Notes under the pieces: generated by a model
What the model was told of the DNA's origin: nothing
Database searches by the model: none
Seen by the model: only the letters and a program-made list of their open reading frames with translations
Translations under genes and position numbers: made by a program
Origin: Trichoderma breve
Taxonomy: Eukaryota > Ascomycota > Sordariomycetes > Hypocreales > Hypocreaceae
DNA length: 64,000 nucleotides
Assembly (NCBI RefSeq): GCF_028502605.1
Contig: NW_026611593.1
Coordinates: 2,728,001 to 2,792,000 of the forward strand
Reading direction: 5' to 3'
Part shown: positions 22,649 through 33,039 of the stretch, one piece after another
Position numbering within the stretch: the stretch's first letter is position 1
Layout: every line of letters starts with the position of its first letter

Positions 22649-25542
22649 GAGTATTGCTATTAGGGCGGTACATTTTTGCTATTAGGGCGGTATTCCTACC
22701 CGACCTTACCCGTTATAGAAAGGTTCAGCGGATCCTAGGCCTCTACACTAAAATACAGTATGTAGCCCTAGTAATTAAATAATAGATACATATTGTAATC
22801 GTAACTTTAACGAATTTAATAAGTATTACAATAGAAGGTGAATTTCCCTATAGTAACGCCTTTCTTAGCGGTTTTAACAATGATTTCCCTTAGTCCAATG
22901 GCCTAGCTAATAACTCCCAGTTACTTAATAATAAAATTATTTTACCTAACGCCCTAGGTAATAAAGTTCTTTACAGCGGTACCGTAGATAAGGCTATTAC
23001 GCATCCTAACAAAACTACGCAAAAAAACAAAGCTATCTTAATATCTAACGGATCTTCTAAGTAAGAAATCCCTCTCCCGCCGCTATTATAAAAATATAAC
23101 TCCTTTAATAAGCTTTTTACTGACTTACAGACCTACTATTGTAAAAATAAGGCAGCTATTGTAAAGAAGTCCCTGGGTAATAAAGTTAACGTTAACAAGG
23201 AGGTTATTTTAATATAATATACGATAGAATATAACTACAGCGCTAGGCAGCTATCTAAAAGTTCTAGGATTAAAAAGATCACAACCAGCAGGGTTAACTA
23301 TAGGTTCTAACTTACAGCCTCAGCTACTAAAAAATTAAATTAAAAATAGACTTTCTAAGTCTCTAAGGGCTATTATAACTATAAGGCATTATTAAACCCA
23401 TCAGTATACAGTATATATTACCGCCGCATACAAAAGCAGAAGGAGATTAAAAAGTCGCTGTTATAATATAAGGCTCTTCCTACCCAGGAGATAGGTAATA
23501 TCATAAGGTCATAAACTAAAGGCCTTATTTATTTCTACTTAAAAAACATCTATAATAATTATTAGACTATCCATTAGTTAAGATTAAAGGGACTTACGCC
23601 TACTTAATAGTAGATTAACCTTCTTTAACGATAAGGTATTCGCCACTTTATCCACTATAATAATAAAAATAACCAGAAAGTTAAGGCAGTTTTCTAAACC
23701 TACCCTTAGTATAAGATAATATAGAAAAGATTTCCTTAAATTCTTAGCATAGATAATACGTATAAGACAAATAGGTTTAAAATATACCTATTCCAGGTCA
23801 CTGGCGTCACAGACCAGAAGTCTATAGCAAACTTTACCTTTAGCCTAACCGATAGTAAAAAAAAGGATAGTTATAACTGGCTTTCTAATTAAATAAATAC
23901 CTTCCGGAGGCAGCTTAAGATTCCTCCGCCTAACGTTATTATCATAAATAAAGAAATAGCGCTAAAAAACACATTAAAACGTATCTTCCCAGATGCACAG
24001 CAGCAGCTGTACCTCTATCACATTATAGCAAATATTAAGGCCAGAATAACCTTAAAGTAGGAGAAGGGAGAAGACGACGAACCTAAAGCCTCTAACGAAG
24101 CTGTCTACAGTAGTAAGACTGTAGGCAGCCTTGCTGCTGAGGAACCTATTCCTATAAGCAGCTTTGCCGCTAATAAATTTACTAATAACCTCGCCGACGA
24201 CCTCCCTGCTAAGCCTTACGTACCCGCAGGCCTAGATAAAACACTGTTTAAATATAGCAAGGCCGGCCTTAAGAAGGCATAGAAGGTAGTTATATATATA
24301 GAAGAAGAAGATGACTTTGAGAATGCGTAGGCTGCCTTAGTAATCCTCTTTAAGGAGAAGTAGCATAATATTATTAGCTATCTTATAAGAGAGCATCTCC
24401 CCTAGGCCAACTAGTTTCTGCAATACTATATTAAGCACTATAGGAACTTTAGCCAGCAAATAAATAATTTTACCAAGACCGCCTATAAGGATATTAAAAA
24501 CTATCTCATCACTAGCACCAGCAATCTCCTTTATCTTTACAAAGCCCTTGTCTAAATACTTATAAAAAAAAAGTAAGATTATCTACAGACTGCGGTAAAG
24601 TAGGAAATAAAGTTACAGAAGTATTATATTAGTTAAAAGTAGCTAAAATCTCTTCCTACAAAGATCACCTACGCTACAGTTAATCTCTTTACATAATAGC
24701 ATTAAATTACTAATACCTCTGTATAAGGAGATAAGAATCTCCCCCCTAAGTCTCGCTGCTTCTTCACGCAGCAGTATGCAATACCTTACGCCTATTATCT
24801 TATAGAGGAAATTATCCTAGCTGGTAAGTCGTTAACTATTAAAACCATCTACCTACGATAGTAGTTAGATAAGCCTCTGGTATTTCTCCCTTTAATTTTC
24901 TATATAAAAGCTACTAACCTAGTATTATAGGACCTTAATAAGCTGCTGCTATAAATCTAAAACCTAGACATCGTTTAAAACCTACAAGGCCGGCTACACC
25001 TACTGCAGAATAATAAAAGGCCTGTAGATATAGGCCTGCAGCTGATTTTAATAACTTTATTATAGCTATTGCTGCTAACCTTATTACAGGGATCTCGCCG
25101 CCTTAATTTATTAATCCGTTATACCTATATAACGGTAGAAATTAAGGAAGGTAGTTAGCAAGCCTTACAGCCGTCTGCAAAGAGATCTAGATTAGCGGGA
25201 AATACTAGGGGAAGAGAAACTTAGGGATAATAGCGAGAAGGCCGTAGCTGCGGCTAAAGCAATAGCTATAGCAGCAGCCTTGCAACCGTTAAGGAAAGCA
25301 GCAGCACTATCAGCGCTATTAAGGAGGTTATCCTAGCTACGCAGCCGGATTAATAGAATCTTATAATAGCTTTATTTTCTATAGGAATACTATCTGACTA
25401 TTATATACTATTCCTAACTCCTATAACTTAACACTGTATTTTAGTGTAGCGGGCTAGTATATAGTAACCTAGCTTGATTAGGCTTGGTTGGGTGGGAATA
25501 CCGCCTTAATAGTAAAAATGTACCGCCCTAATAGCAATACTC
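22649..25542 (+). mobile_element. MULE1: complete Mutator-like DNA transposon
   Basis: It is 2,894 bp long, flanked by TTACTAAA duplications. The ends are GAGTATTGCTATTAGGGCGG and its inverse. Each end contains the core TTGCTATTAGGGCGGTA twice in direct orientation, about 4 bp apart (22,653-22,692; right end 25,498-25,537, slightly changed). It inserted in the transposase gene of hAT1. GC is much higher than the surroundings and CA/TG are still frequent, so it is among the youngest layers. MULE2 (31,161-40,927) and MULE3 (56,037 onward) are related copies. Confidence 0.92.
22860..25345 (+). pseudogene. MULE1 transposase (Mutator-type DDE) pseudogene
   Basis: The N-terminal part (about 23,090-23,480) has basic and KGYYNYKALLNP segments resembling the DNA-binding HNH/HNHxxL area of MULE/FAR1 proteins. 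The catalytic core reads ILSIDNTYKTNRFKIYLFQV from about 23,740 (first Asp at 23,752-23,754), VTGVTDQKS, PPPNVIIINKEIALKNTL (second Asp changed to Asn; usual VIxTDxExAL) and FPDAQQQLYLYHI (usual CxWHI block). About 70 residues rich in Ala/Glu follow, then helical C-terminal sequence. The frame stays the same for long runs, interrupted by TAA/TAG at expected Gln/Trp. No confident start codon is visible. Mutator transposases cut and paste with 8-9 bp duplications, in line with the 8-bp TSD. The D>N change alone would inactivate it. Confidence 0.85.
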
Positions 25543-25550
25543 TTACTAAA
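25543..25550. repeat. MULE1 target-site duplication, right copy
   Basis: TTACTAAA, identical to 22,641-22,648. Confidence 0.88.
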
Positions 25551-26299
25551 ATATATATATTCCAGTATAGCTTTCTAAAAGCTCTTTAAATCTTATAATT
25601 AAATTAGCTATTAAAATAATATAATAAAATAATAAAATAATAATAATATAATAAATAGTTACTAATAAAAATATAGTTAATTATTTAATTGTAAATAATA
25701 AAATGAATATAATAATAAAATAATAAAATAGATAATAATAAAATAATAAAATAAATAACTTATAAATTATAAAAAGATAAAAGGTTATTAAACGAATTTA
25801 AAGATATAGTATTAAAAAAGATATTATTTTTAATCAAAAAAACTAATATTTTATATAAAGCTTTATTTTTATTAAATTTGTTATTAATAACATTTGACTT
25901 TTTATTTTATATATTTAAATTAAATAAAGAGTTATACGTTAAAGGTGTAATATCGGCTTCTAAAAGTAAGTTATTAATAATTAAATTATAATAGCCAGTT
26001 ATAAAAGGTTATTAAGTAAATTATTAAATAATAAAATTACTTAACCTAAATAGCTTTAAGTTGCTAAATATCCCAACTAGTATTTTATAATTATAATATT
26101 ATTATTATAATATTATAATTATAAAAAAAACCAGAAGTTCTGTTAAATTAATTAAAATAATAAAATAATAACTTACTTCTTTTTCTAATCTTTTCAGATT
26201 CCTTATTATAAGCTATAAGGGGGTGTTTTAATTAATAGTAACGGGCTAGATTTAATAATTTAAAGCTTTTTATTTAGTAAATAGCTTTAAATTTACAAC

Positions 26300-26412
26300 T
26301 AATAATAATTAATAAAATAAATAATAAAATAATAATAAAATAATAATAAAATAATAATAAAATAATAATAAAATAATAATAAAATAATAATAAAATAATA
26401 ATAAAATAATAA
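26300..26412. repeat. 11-bp tandem repeat (AAAATAATAAT)n in hAT1 intron 1
   Basis: About nine units between the first exon (donor at 26,416-26,417) and the BED-finger exon. Confidence 0.85.
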
Positions 26413-26725
26413 CTAACCTTATACAGTATATTTCTATTCCTTATTCTTTACTTATTTTAATAGATAATAAATCCCTTGTAAATAGGTTATTTTAAAAAAT
26501 ATAAATTTTCAAATCCTTATTTTTTTCTAATTTAAATTCAGGTCTATTATAAATAGAATCGCTAGTTATACTAGCTTTATTATTTATAATAGAGGAATTT
26601 AAATGTAAAAAGGGATTAGAATTAAGGTTATTATGAATAAGTGGTGGTTTAGAATTTAAATCAGTAGCTTTATAAGCTTCCTCTTCAAAATCGTCAATTT
26701 CTTTATATTTATAATCAGTATTTAT

Positions 26726-27095
26726 TATAATATAATAAAAAACTATTGTTATAATAAATAAAAATAAAAAGAATATAAAGGAAAAAAGTTAATTATATAG
26801 ATAATTTAATCTTATAATAATTAATAATAAATCATATAATAAAAATAAGTCAGACTATAGGTTAGACTATAAATCATATAATAAAAATAAATCAGACTAT
26901 AAGTTATATAATTAAAATAAATCACCTAATAAATTATATAATAAATTATACGATAAATCATATGATTTATTTTTATTATATATAACTTAGTATTTTTATA
27001 ATTTATTTTATTTTTATTATACGATTTATTATACAATTATTACATAATTATTATATAATAAATTGTATAGTACTTAAGTTTAATATTTTTTATAT
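26726..27095 (-). promoter_or_regulatory. hAT1 5' UTR/leader region with TAAATCATA-type repeats
   Basis: Upstream of the lost start codon, repeated short motifs (ATAAATCA, ATATAATAAAAATAAATCAG) alternate with their complements, for example around 26,900-27,060. They make several possible hairpins. The same arrangement lies upstream of the ATG in hAT2 (36,380-36,660). A promoter role is only inferred from position. Confidence 0.35.
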
Positions 27096-27099
27096 ATTT

Positions 27100-27720
27100 A
27101 TTATAGATTAATAATATTTATATTATATATTTTATAAAGCTATTTTTATTATTATTTTATAAGCTATAATAAAAGGAATATTTTAATAGTAAATTTTACT
27201 TTATGTAAAAGCGTTCTTTTAGCTTTAAATAATACTTAAATTTTATTATCTAAATTATAGCTTTATTATAGCTTATATAGTAAAAATAAAAATACTATTA
27301 TAAAATATAAATAGTAGTTATTATAATATACTAAGTTAGGTTTATATATCTTATAACTATAATTAGTTATTTTAATAGTAAATTTTTTTATAATGTAAAA
27401 GTATTATTTTAGGTCTAAATAATACTTAAAACTTTACTACTTAATTTACAGCTTTATTATAGTATATATAATAAAATTAAAAATAGTATTATAAAATATA
27501 AATAATAAATATTATTATTATATATATATAGTTTATAACGCTTATAAGCTAAATTAGTTATTTTAATAGTAAATTTTTTTATAATATAAAATCATCCTTT
27601 TAGCTTATAATAACACTAGAAATTTTACTATTTAAATTACAGCTTTATTATAGCTTATATAGTAAAAATAAAAATAGTATTATAAAATATATATAATAAA
27701 TAATATTATTTTATTTTTTA
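27100..27720 (-). repeat. hAT1 right subterminal repeats (roughly 190-bp unit, three copies)
   Basis: TATAAAATATA recurs at about 27,299, 27,492 and 27,681, a spacing of 189-193 bp. These are inverted copies of the unit at 8,440-8,810. They lie between the TIR and the transposase 5' end. Confidence 0.8.
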
Positions 27721-27767
27721 TTATAATATAATTATTATATTTTATTTAAATAAAAAAATAGTATTTT

Positions 27768-27887
27768 TTTAATTAACGAAATTAGTAACTAATAACGAAT
27801 TTCGTTTCGTTAGTTAGTTAAAGAAAATGAACGAATTTCGTTATTCGTTAACGAAACGAATAACTACTAACGAATTTGGCAACCCTG
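27768..27887. repeat. hAT1 terminal inverted repeat, right (5' of gene)
   Basis: It ends GAATTTGGCAACCCTG, the inverse of the left end. It contains TTCGTTAGTTAGTTAAAGAA and nested palindromes of ATTCGTT/AACGAA (27,800-27,870). Confidence 0.87.
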
Positions 27888-30259
27888 ATTATAGATAATA
27901 AAGCTAGTATAACTAGCGATTCTATTTATAATAAACCTAAATTTAAATTAGAAGAAAATAAGGATTTGAAAATTTATATCTTTTAAAATAACCTATTTAC
28001 AAGGGATTTATTATCTATTAAAATAAGTAAAGAATAAGGAATAGAAATATACTGTATAAGGTTAGTTATTATTTTATTATTATTTTATTATTATTTTATT
28101 ATTGTTTTATTACTATTTTATTACTATTTTATTACTATTTTATTATTATTTTATTATTTATTTTATTATTATTTATTATTTATTTTATTATTATTTTATT
28201 ATTTATTTTATTATTCATTTTATTAATTATTTTATTAATTATTTTATTAATTATTTTATTAATTATTTTATTAATTATTTTATTAATTATTTTATTAATT
28301 ATTTTTAGTTATAAATTTAAAGTTATTTATTAACTAAAAGGCTTTAAATTATTAAATGTAGCCTATTACTACTAATTAAAATACCCTCTTATAGTTTATA
28401 ATAAAAAGTCTAAAAAAATTAAAATAAAAGCAAATTATTATTTTTTTTTTTAATTAATTTAATAAAACTTTTAGTTTTTTATAATTATAATATTTTTATT
28501 ATATTATAAATATAATAATTTAATTATAAATAATTATAATTATTTTATTATATATATATTATAATATTAATATTTTATTTTATATAAAGCTAGTTAAATA
28601 TTTAATAACTTAAAGTTATTTAAATTAATTAATTTTATTAATAAATAATTTACTTAATAACTTTTTATAACTGGCTATTATAATTTAATTATTAATAACC
28701 TACTTTATTCAGAATCCAATGTTATTTCTTTAATATATAACTTTTATTTAATTTAAATATATAAAATAAAAAGTTAAAGGTTATTAATAATAAATTTAAT
28801 AAGATAAAGTTTTATATAAAATATTAGTTTTTTTAATTAAAAATAATATTTTTTTAATATTATATCTTTAAATTTATTTAATAACTTTTTATCTTTTTAT
28901 AATTTGTAAGGTATTTATTTTATTATTTTATTATTATTTATTTTATTTTGTTATTTATACTATTATTATTTATAATTAAATAACTAACTATATTTTTATT
29001 AATAACTATATTATAATTAATTAAACTAATATTTGTAAAATATTAAAAGATAATTATAATAAGGCTTTATTAAATTTAAATTTATATATTAAAGCTAATT
29101 TAAAATCTTATAGTACTTTTTCTATAACCTTTAATATTTAGACTTTAAATAACTAAAATTTTTACTTAAGAATAGTTTTAATTTTTATTAATAAAGAATT
29201 TAAATTAAAATATAAGCTTATAGGTATTTATTTTATTTTTATTATTTTAATAGTTAATTTAATTATTGGATTTAAAAAGCTTTTAGAAAGTTATACTGGA
29301 ATATATATATTTTAGTAATTTAAAAAGGCTTTACTAAATTGAAATAATCTATTTAGGTATTTATTTATTTTTTTATTATTACTATTTTATAATAATAATA
29401 ATAATTATTATTATTATTATATTATTATATTATTATTATTTATTTTTATATAGCTAATTTATATATTTTAGTATTATATAGGATAATACTTATAATAATA
29501 ATATATTTATAAAGTCTTTTAAAGAAGCTTATAAAAAAGTTAATAATAAAGACTTTATAAATAATATTAAATATATAGTATATATTATTAATTTAATAAC
29601 CTAAGATATATTAAAAAATTATATATTTTTTATTTTTTATAATTTATCTTTATTTAATTATATAAATAATAACTTATATAATAAAAAAAAAAGGAAAAAG
29701 AAAAAGAAGAAGAAGAAGAGGAAAATAATAAATCTTTTAATAGTAAGTTTTTTTTTATTTATAATTATAATTATAATTATATTATTTATTAATTTATTTT
29801 ATAGATTTAATTCATTAATTACGGTAAATTATTTTATTAATTAAATATACCTAAGAGCTTAATAACTTATTAAGTAAAGGAATATTAAAAACAAAAAAAG
29901 ATAAAAAAATTCCTACTTTTTATAATAAGGAAAAAACTCCTTTAGGTAATTATTTATTATTTATTTACTTATTTATTATATATTATTTATCTACTTTTAT
30001 TAATTAATTAATTTTAATAGATAATATAACCGTTAAAATTTAATATTTTATATACTTAATATTATAATTAATTTAAAGGAAGCTTTATTATATTATTATA
30101 CTAATATAATTAATAAAGAATTTAAAAAGGTATATTTTTATTATTTATTTATTATATTATTTTTATAAAGCTAATTTATTTATAGTTATATTTTTCTAAT
30201 TTTAAATAAAAAGCTTTAGAAAAATAAAGAATTATATTTCTTATTTTTCAAAGCCTTTT
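27888..30259 (+). pseudogene. hAT3 transposase N-terminal and core exon remnants
   Basis: It aligns with hAT1 reversed: IYxxxxFKLEENKDLKIYIF-type first exon (27,920-28,060), the BED-finger exon (28,325-28,420, with a stop where hAT1 reads H/Y), the ILVFLIKNN exon (28,800-28,900), the exon around 29,270-29,360 (the uninterrupted MULE1 site), the DN/xHxxNL exon with a short Glu/Lys tract (29,480-29,740), and the exon at 29,820-29,945 with AACTCCTTTAGGTAAT donor context. Introns hold A/T repeats. Stops and W/Q losses exceed those in hAT1. Confidence 0.78.
28070..28310. repeat. A/T tandem repeats in hAT3 intron 1 (includes 12-bp ATTAATTATTTT array)
   Basis: The first part is ATTATTTTATT-like (about 11 bp). 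The end, 28,213-28,302, is about seven perfect 12-bp units. The open frame that can be drawn through it codes only Tyr/Phe/Ile/Asn periodic sequence and is not a gene. Confidence 0.85.
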
Positions 30260-30267
30260 ATTAAATT
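30260..30267. repeat. MITE-a target-site duplication, left copy
   Basis: ATTAAATT, identical to 30,722-30,729. Confidence 0.85.
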
Positions 30268-30721
30268 CAGGGTTGCTAATTAGTAATAATTCGTTTTATT
30301 AGTACTTTAAAGAAAACAAAACGAATTTTTTTTATTATTTATTATTTTTTATTTTTTACTTTTATAAGCTAAAGAAAATAAAATAAAGGTATTTACTATT
30401 AGTAATAATTTATTAATAAAGGTAATGAATTTACTAATAGCTAGCTTAATAAAAATATTATATAAGTAAATTATATATTTTTAAAAAGTTAGAAAATAGG
30501 GCTATAAGCTTATATTTTTTATTTTCTTATACCTATTTTATTTAATTTACTATTAAATAAATAAGATTCCTTTATTATTTATTTTCGTTAATAAAAAATT
30601 CCTTTATTTTATTAATACCCTAAAGAAAATAAACGAAATTTATTATTTATTAACTAATAATAAAAAGTTATTCGTTAATAAAATAAATAATAAATAACTA
30701 CTAATGAATTTGGTAACCTTA
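30268..30721. mobile_element. MITE-a: 454-bp non-autonomous hAT element
   Basis: The ends are CAGGGTTGCTAATTAG and the inverse AATTTGGTAACCTTA, matching hAT1 ends, with an exact 8-bp ATTAAATT duplication. It has no coding capacity. The interior has repeated ATTCGTT/TTTCGTT and TAATAAAT motifs near both ends and a unique middle (30,440-30,530). It could be mobilised by a hAT1-type transposase. The length equals that of MITE-b. Confidence 0.92.
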
Positions 30722-31160
30722 ATTAAATTATAAGGTTAATTTTATATAATAATTCCTATAGCTTTATTATACATTTATAAAATAAATAATAAGCTAAAAT
30801 TATTATATTTAAAATATATTAAAAAGCTTTATAATAATAAATTAGTAAGTTATTTATTTATTATTTATTATTTATTATTTAGTTATTTATTTATATTTAA
30901 TTTATTTATATTAAGCTGCTTATTATTAGATTTAAGTAAAAGCTATTAAATCTAGCCTTACTAAATTAAAAAACTATTTTTCTAAGAAAATAACTGCTTT
31001 TAGTTTAATTTATTATAAGCTGTTTTTTTTATAATTTATTTTAAATCCTTAATTTAAAAATATTTATTTCAAAGATAAAAGCTTATTATATTTTTTCCAT
31101 AATATTAATAATTCTATTCTATATTTATTAAAAATAAAATATAATAAGTATATTATTTAT
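30722..31160 (+). pseudogene. hAT3 transposase core exons before MULE2
   Basis: About 30,735-30,850 aligns with hAT1 exon 21,511-21,708 reversed (TIPIALLYIY region). 30,925-31,140 aligns with hAT1 21,223-21,455 and includes the KLKNYFSKKITAFSLIYYKL-like segment and a broken LDPxFK block. MULE2 cuts in shortly after. Confidence 0.75.
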
Positions 31161-31453
31161 AAGTATTGCTATTTGGGCTGTATATTTTTGCTATTTAGGC
31201 TGTAGTTCTACCTAACTAAGCCTCATTAAGCTAGAGTTAATCTAAGTTAGCCTGGCCTACTAAATTACAGTATTAAGTTATAGCAGTTAGGAACAGTACA
31301 TAATAGTTAAATAATATTACATTTATAGTTAAATATATAGTAAAATAAAACTTTTATAAACCACTTAGCTAAGTAGCTAAACTAACCTCCTTAATAATCT
31401 AACTACTGCTATTCTCTTTAGTAATTATAAAGCTACTGCTGCTACTACTATAG

Positions 31454-31461
31454 CTGCTACT
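31454..31461. repeat. hAT2 target-site duplication, left copy
   Basis: CTGCTACT. The right copy, CTACTACT (37,369-37,376), differs by one G>A change. Confidence 0.82.
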
Positions 31462-31689
31462 CAGGGTTGTAAATTAGTAACTATTAGTTTAGTTAGTAGG
31501 TTGAGTAAAACTAAACTCAAAAAATTAGTTACTAATAGATTAGTTTAAGTTTAGTTAGTTAGTTAAGTTTAACTAAACTTAAAAAATTAGTTTTTAGTTA
31601 ATTATTATTAACTAAAAACTAAAAACTAAAAACTAAAAACTAAACTAATTAGTTACTAAAAAACTTAATTATTTTAAAAGCTATTTTTA

Positions 31690-32380
31690 TTTTATTTTAT
31701 AAGCTTTAATAAAGTTATTTTTATTTTTATTATATTAGTTATAATAAAGCTCGGAATTAAATAATATAATTTATAATATTATTTTTAACTTAAAAATTAT
31801 AATCTTATGTAAAATTAAATTTACTATTAAAATAACTATTTAACTATATATACTATATAAGCTTTATAAATAAAATTATAATAATTATAATATATATTTT
31901 ATAAAACTATAATTATTTGTATTATATAAACTAGGTTAAAGATATAATTTAAATAATTAAATTTCTAATATTATTTTAAATAAAGGATAATTTTATATAA
32001 AATAATTTTTACTATTAATATAACTAATTACAGCTATAAGCTATATAAATTTGATAAATAAAATAATAATATTTATAATTTATATTTTATAATACTATTT
32101 CTATTTTTATTATATAAATTATAATAAAGCTGTAATTTAAAAAGTAAGATTTTTAATATAATTTAAAGCTGAAAAAATACTTTTACATTATAAAAATATT
32201 TACTATTAAAATAGCTAATTATAACTATAAACTATAAAAACCTATTTAATAAAAGAATAATATATATTATATATATTTTATAAAACTACTTTTATTTTCA
32301 TTATAATAGTTATAATAAAGCTAGAATTTAAATAATAAAATTTTTAATATTATTTTAAATTAAAAAAACGCTTTACGTTT
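31690..32380 (+). repeat. hAT2 left subterminal repeats
   Basis: Three to four diverged units. TTTTATAA(A/T)ACTA recurs at about 31,900, 32,088 and 32,276, a period of about 188 bp. Confidence 0.75.
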
Positions 32381-32500
32381 TTTTTTACTTTTTTATAATT
32401 ATATCTTTATAATTATATTATAAAAAAAATTCCTATTTAATAGTAAAATAACGTTTATTTTATAAATAAAAAAACTATATAAATAAAATAACTATATAAG

Positions 32501-32698
32501 TTAATCTAGTTTATTTTCCTTAAAATATTCATTTTTAAACTTTTTAAAATCCTTTATCTAGCTTTTTAATAATATTATTTCAGTAACTGAATTCAGATTT
32601 AACCTATTTCTAAATTTTATTATAATATTATTACTAATAGAAAATATACTTTCTATAGTAGTAGAAATAGTAGGAATAGCTAAATAATATCTTACTAA
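32501..32698 (-). pseudogene. hAT2 transposase last exon, truncated by a microsatellite
   Basis: It matches the hAT1 last exon from ILVRYYLAIP onward (minus strand), with SNNIIIKFRNRLNLNSVTEI-like sequence and a stop at 32,501-32,503. The WWK...RFPILS start of the dimerisation domain, present in hAT1 and hAT3, is missing: sequence passes directly into the AAAT array. The exon is still mostly open, with few RIP-type stops. Confidence 0.82.
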
Positions 32699-32707
32699 AA
32701 TAAATAA

Positions 32708-33011
<304 letters not shown>

Positions 33012-33039
33012 AAATAATAAATAAATAAATAAATAACTT

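Larger units (their letters stand above)
20945..26725 (-). pseudogene. hAT1 transposase, all exons except the last (BED finger to core)
   Basis: Exons, from the start: 26,418-26,725 (begins YKYKEIDDFEEEAYK; the ATG kept in hAT2 is ATA here); 26,177-26,299, a BED finger ending ARYY-stop-LKHPL; a mini-exon near 26,047-26,083; 25,760-26,030 (ILVFLIKNNIFFNTISLNSF); 25,543-25,606 plus 22,585-22,648, split by MULE1; 22,171-22,453 (DNAYNNN, YIAYIINLIA, poly-Glu); 21,964-22,104; 21,806-21,924 (VTRWNLIFHML); 21,511-21,708; 21,223-21,455 (LDP-stop-FK); 20,945-21,164 (acidic linker). TRWN, LDPxFK and xHxxNL are hAT transposase core blocks. Most introns have GT/AG ends and hold A/T microsatellites. Only a few Gln/Trp-to-stop and C/H-to-Y changes are present, and several exons are fully open. 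It would bind the TIRs and excise the element. Confidence 0.88.
8293..27887 (-). mobile_element. hAT1: full-length hAT DNA transposon with nested LINEs and a MULE
   Basis: The termini are TAGGGTTGCTAATTAG (8,293) and the inverse GAATTTGGCAACCCTG (ending 27,887). Both ends carry ATTCGTT/AACGAAT motifs and a shared TTCGTTAGTTAGTTAAAGAA segment, then roughly 190-bp subterminal repeats. Removing the LINE pair (9,176-20,780) and MULE1 (22,649-25,542), each with one TSD copy, leaves about 5.1 kb. That is near the 5.9 kb of hAT2, which has an expanded microsatellite. The transposase gene runs on the minus strand from 26,725 to 8,921 with about a dozen exons. The flanking octamers (aatttttt left, attataga right) do not match, so this end pair lacks a readable TSD. 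Confidence 0.88.

Noticed and set aside
22649..25542. Tc1/mariner or pogo element with a TA target site
   Set aside because: The palindrome around TATTGC could suggest TA, but the empty site in hAT3 gives an 8-bp duplication and the protein has MULE core blocks.
28102..28308. 68-codon open frame on the plus strand
   Set aside because: It runs through the ATTAATTATTTT tandem array of a hAT3 intron and codes only periodic Tyr/Phe/Ile/Asn. No coding signal beyond the repeat.
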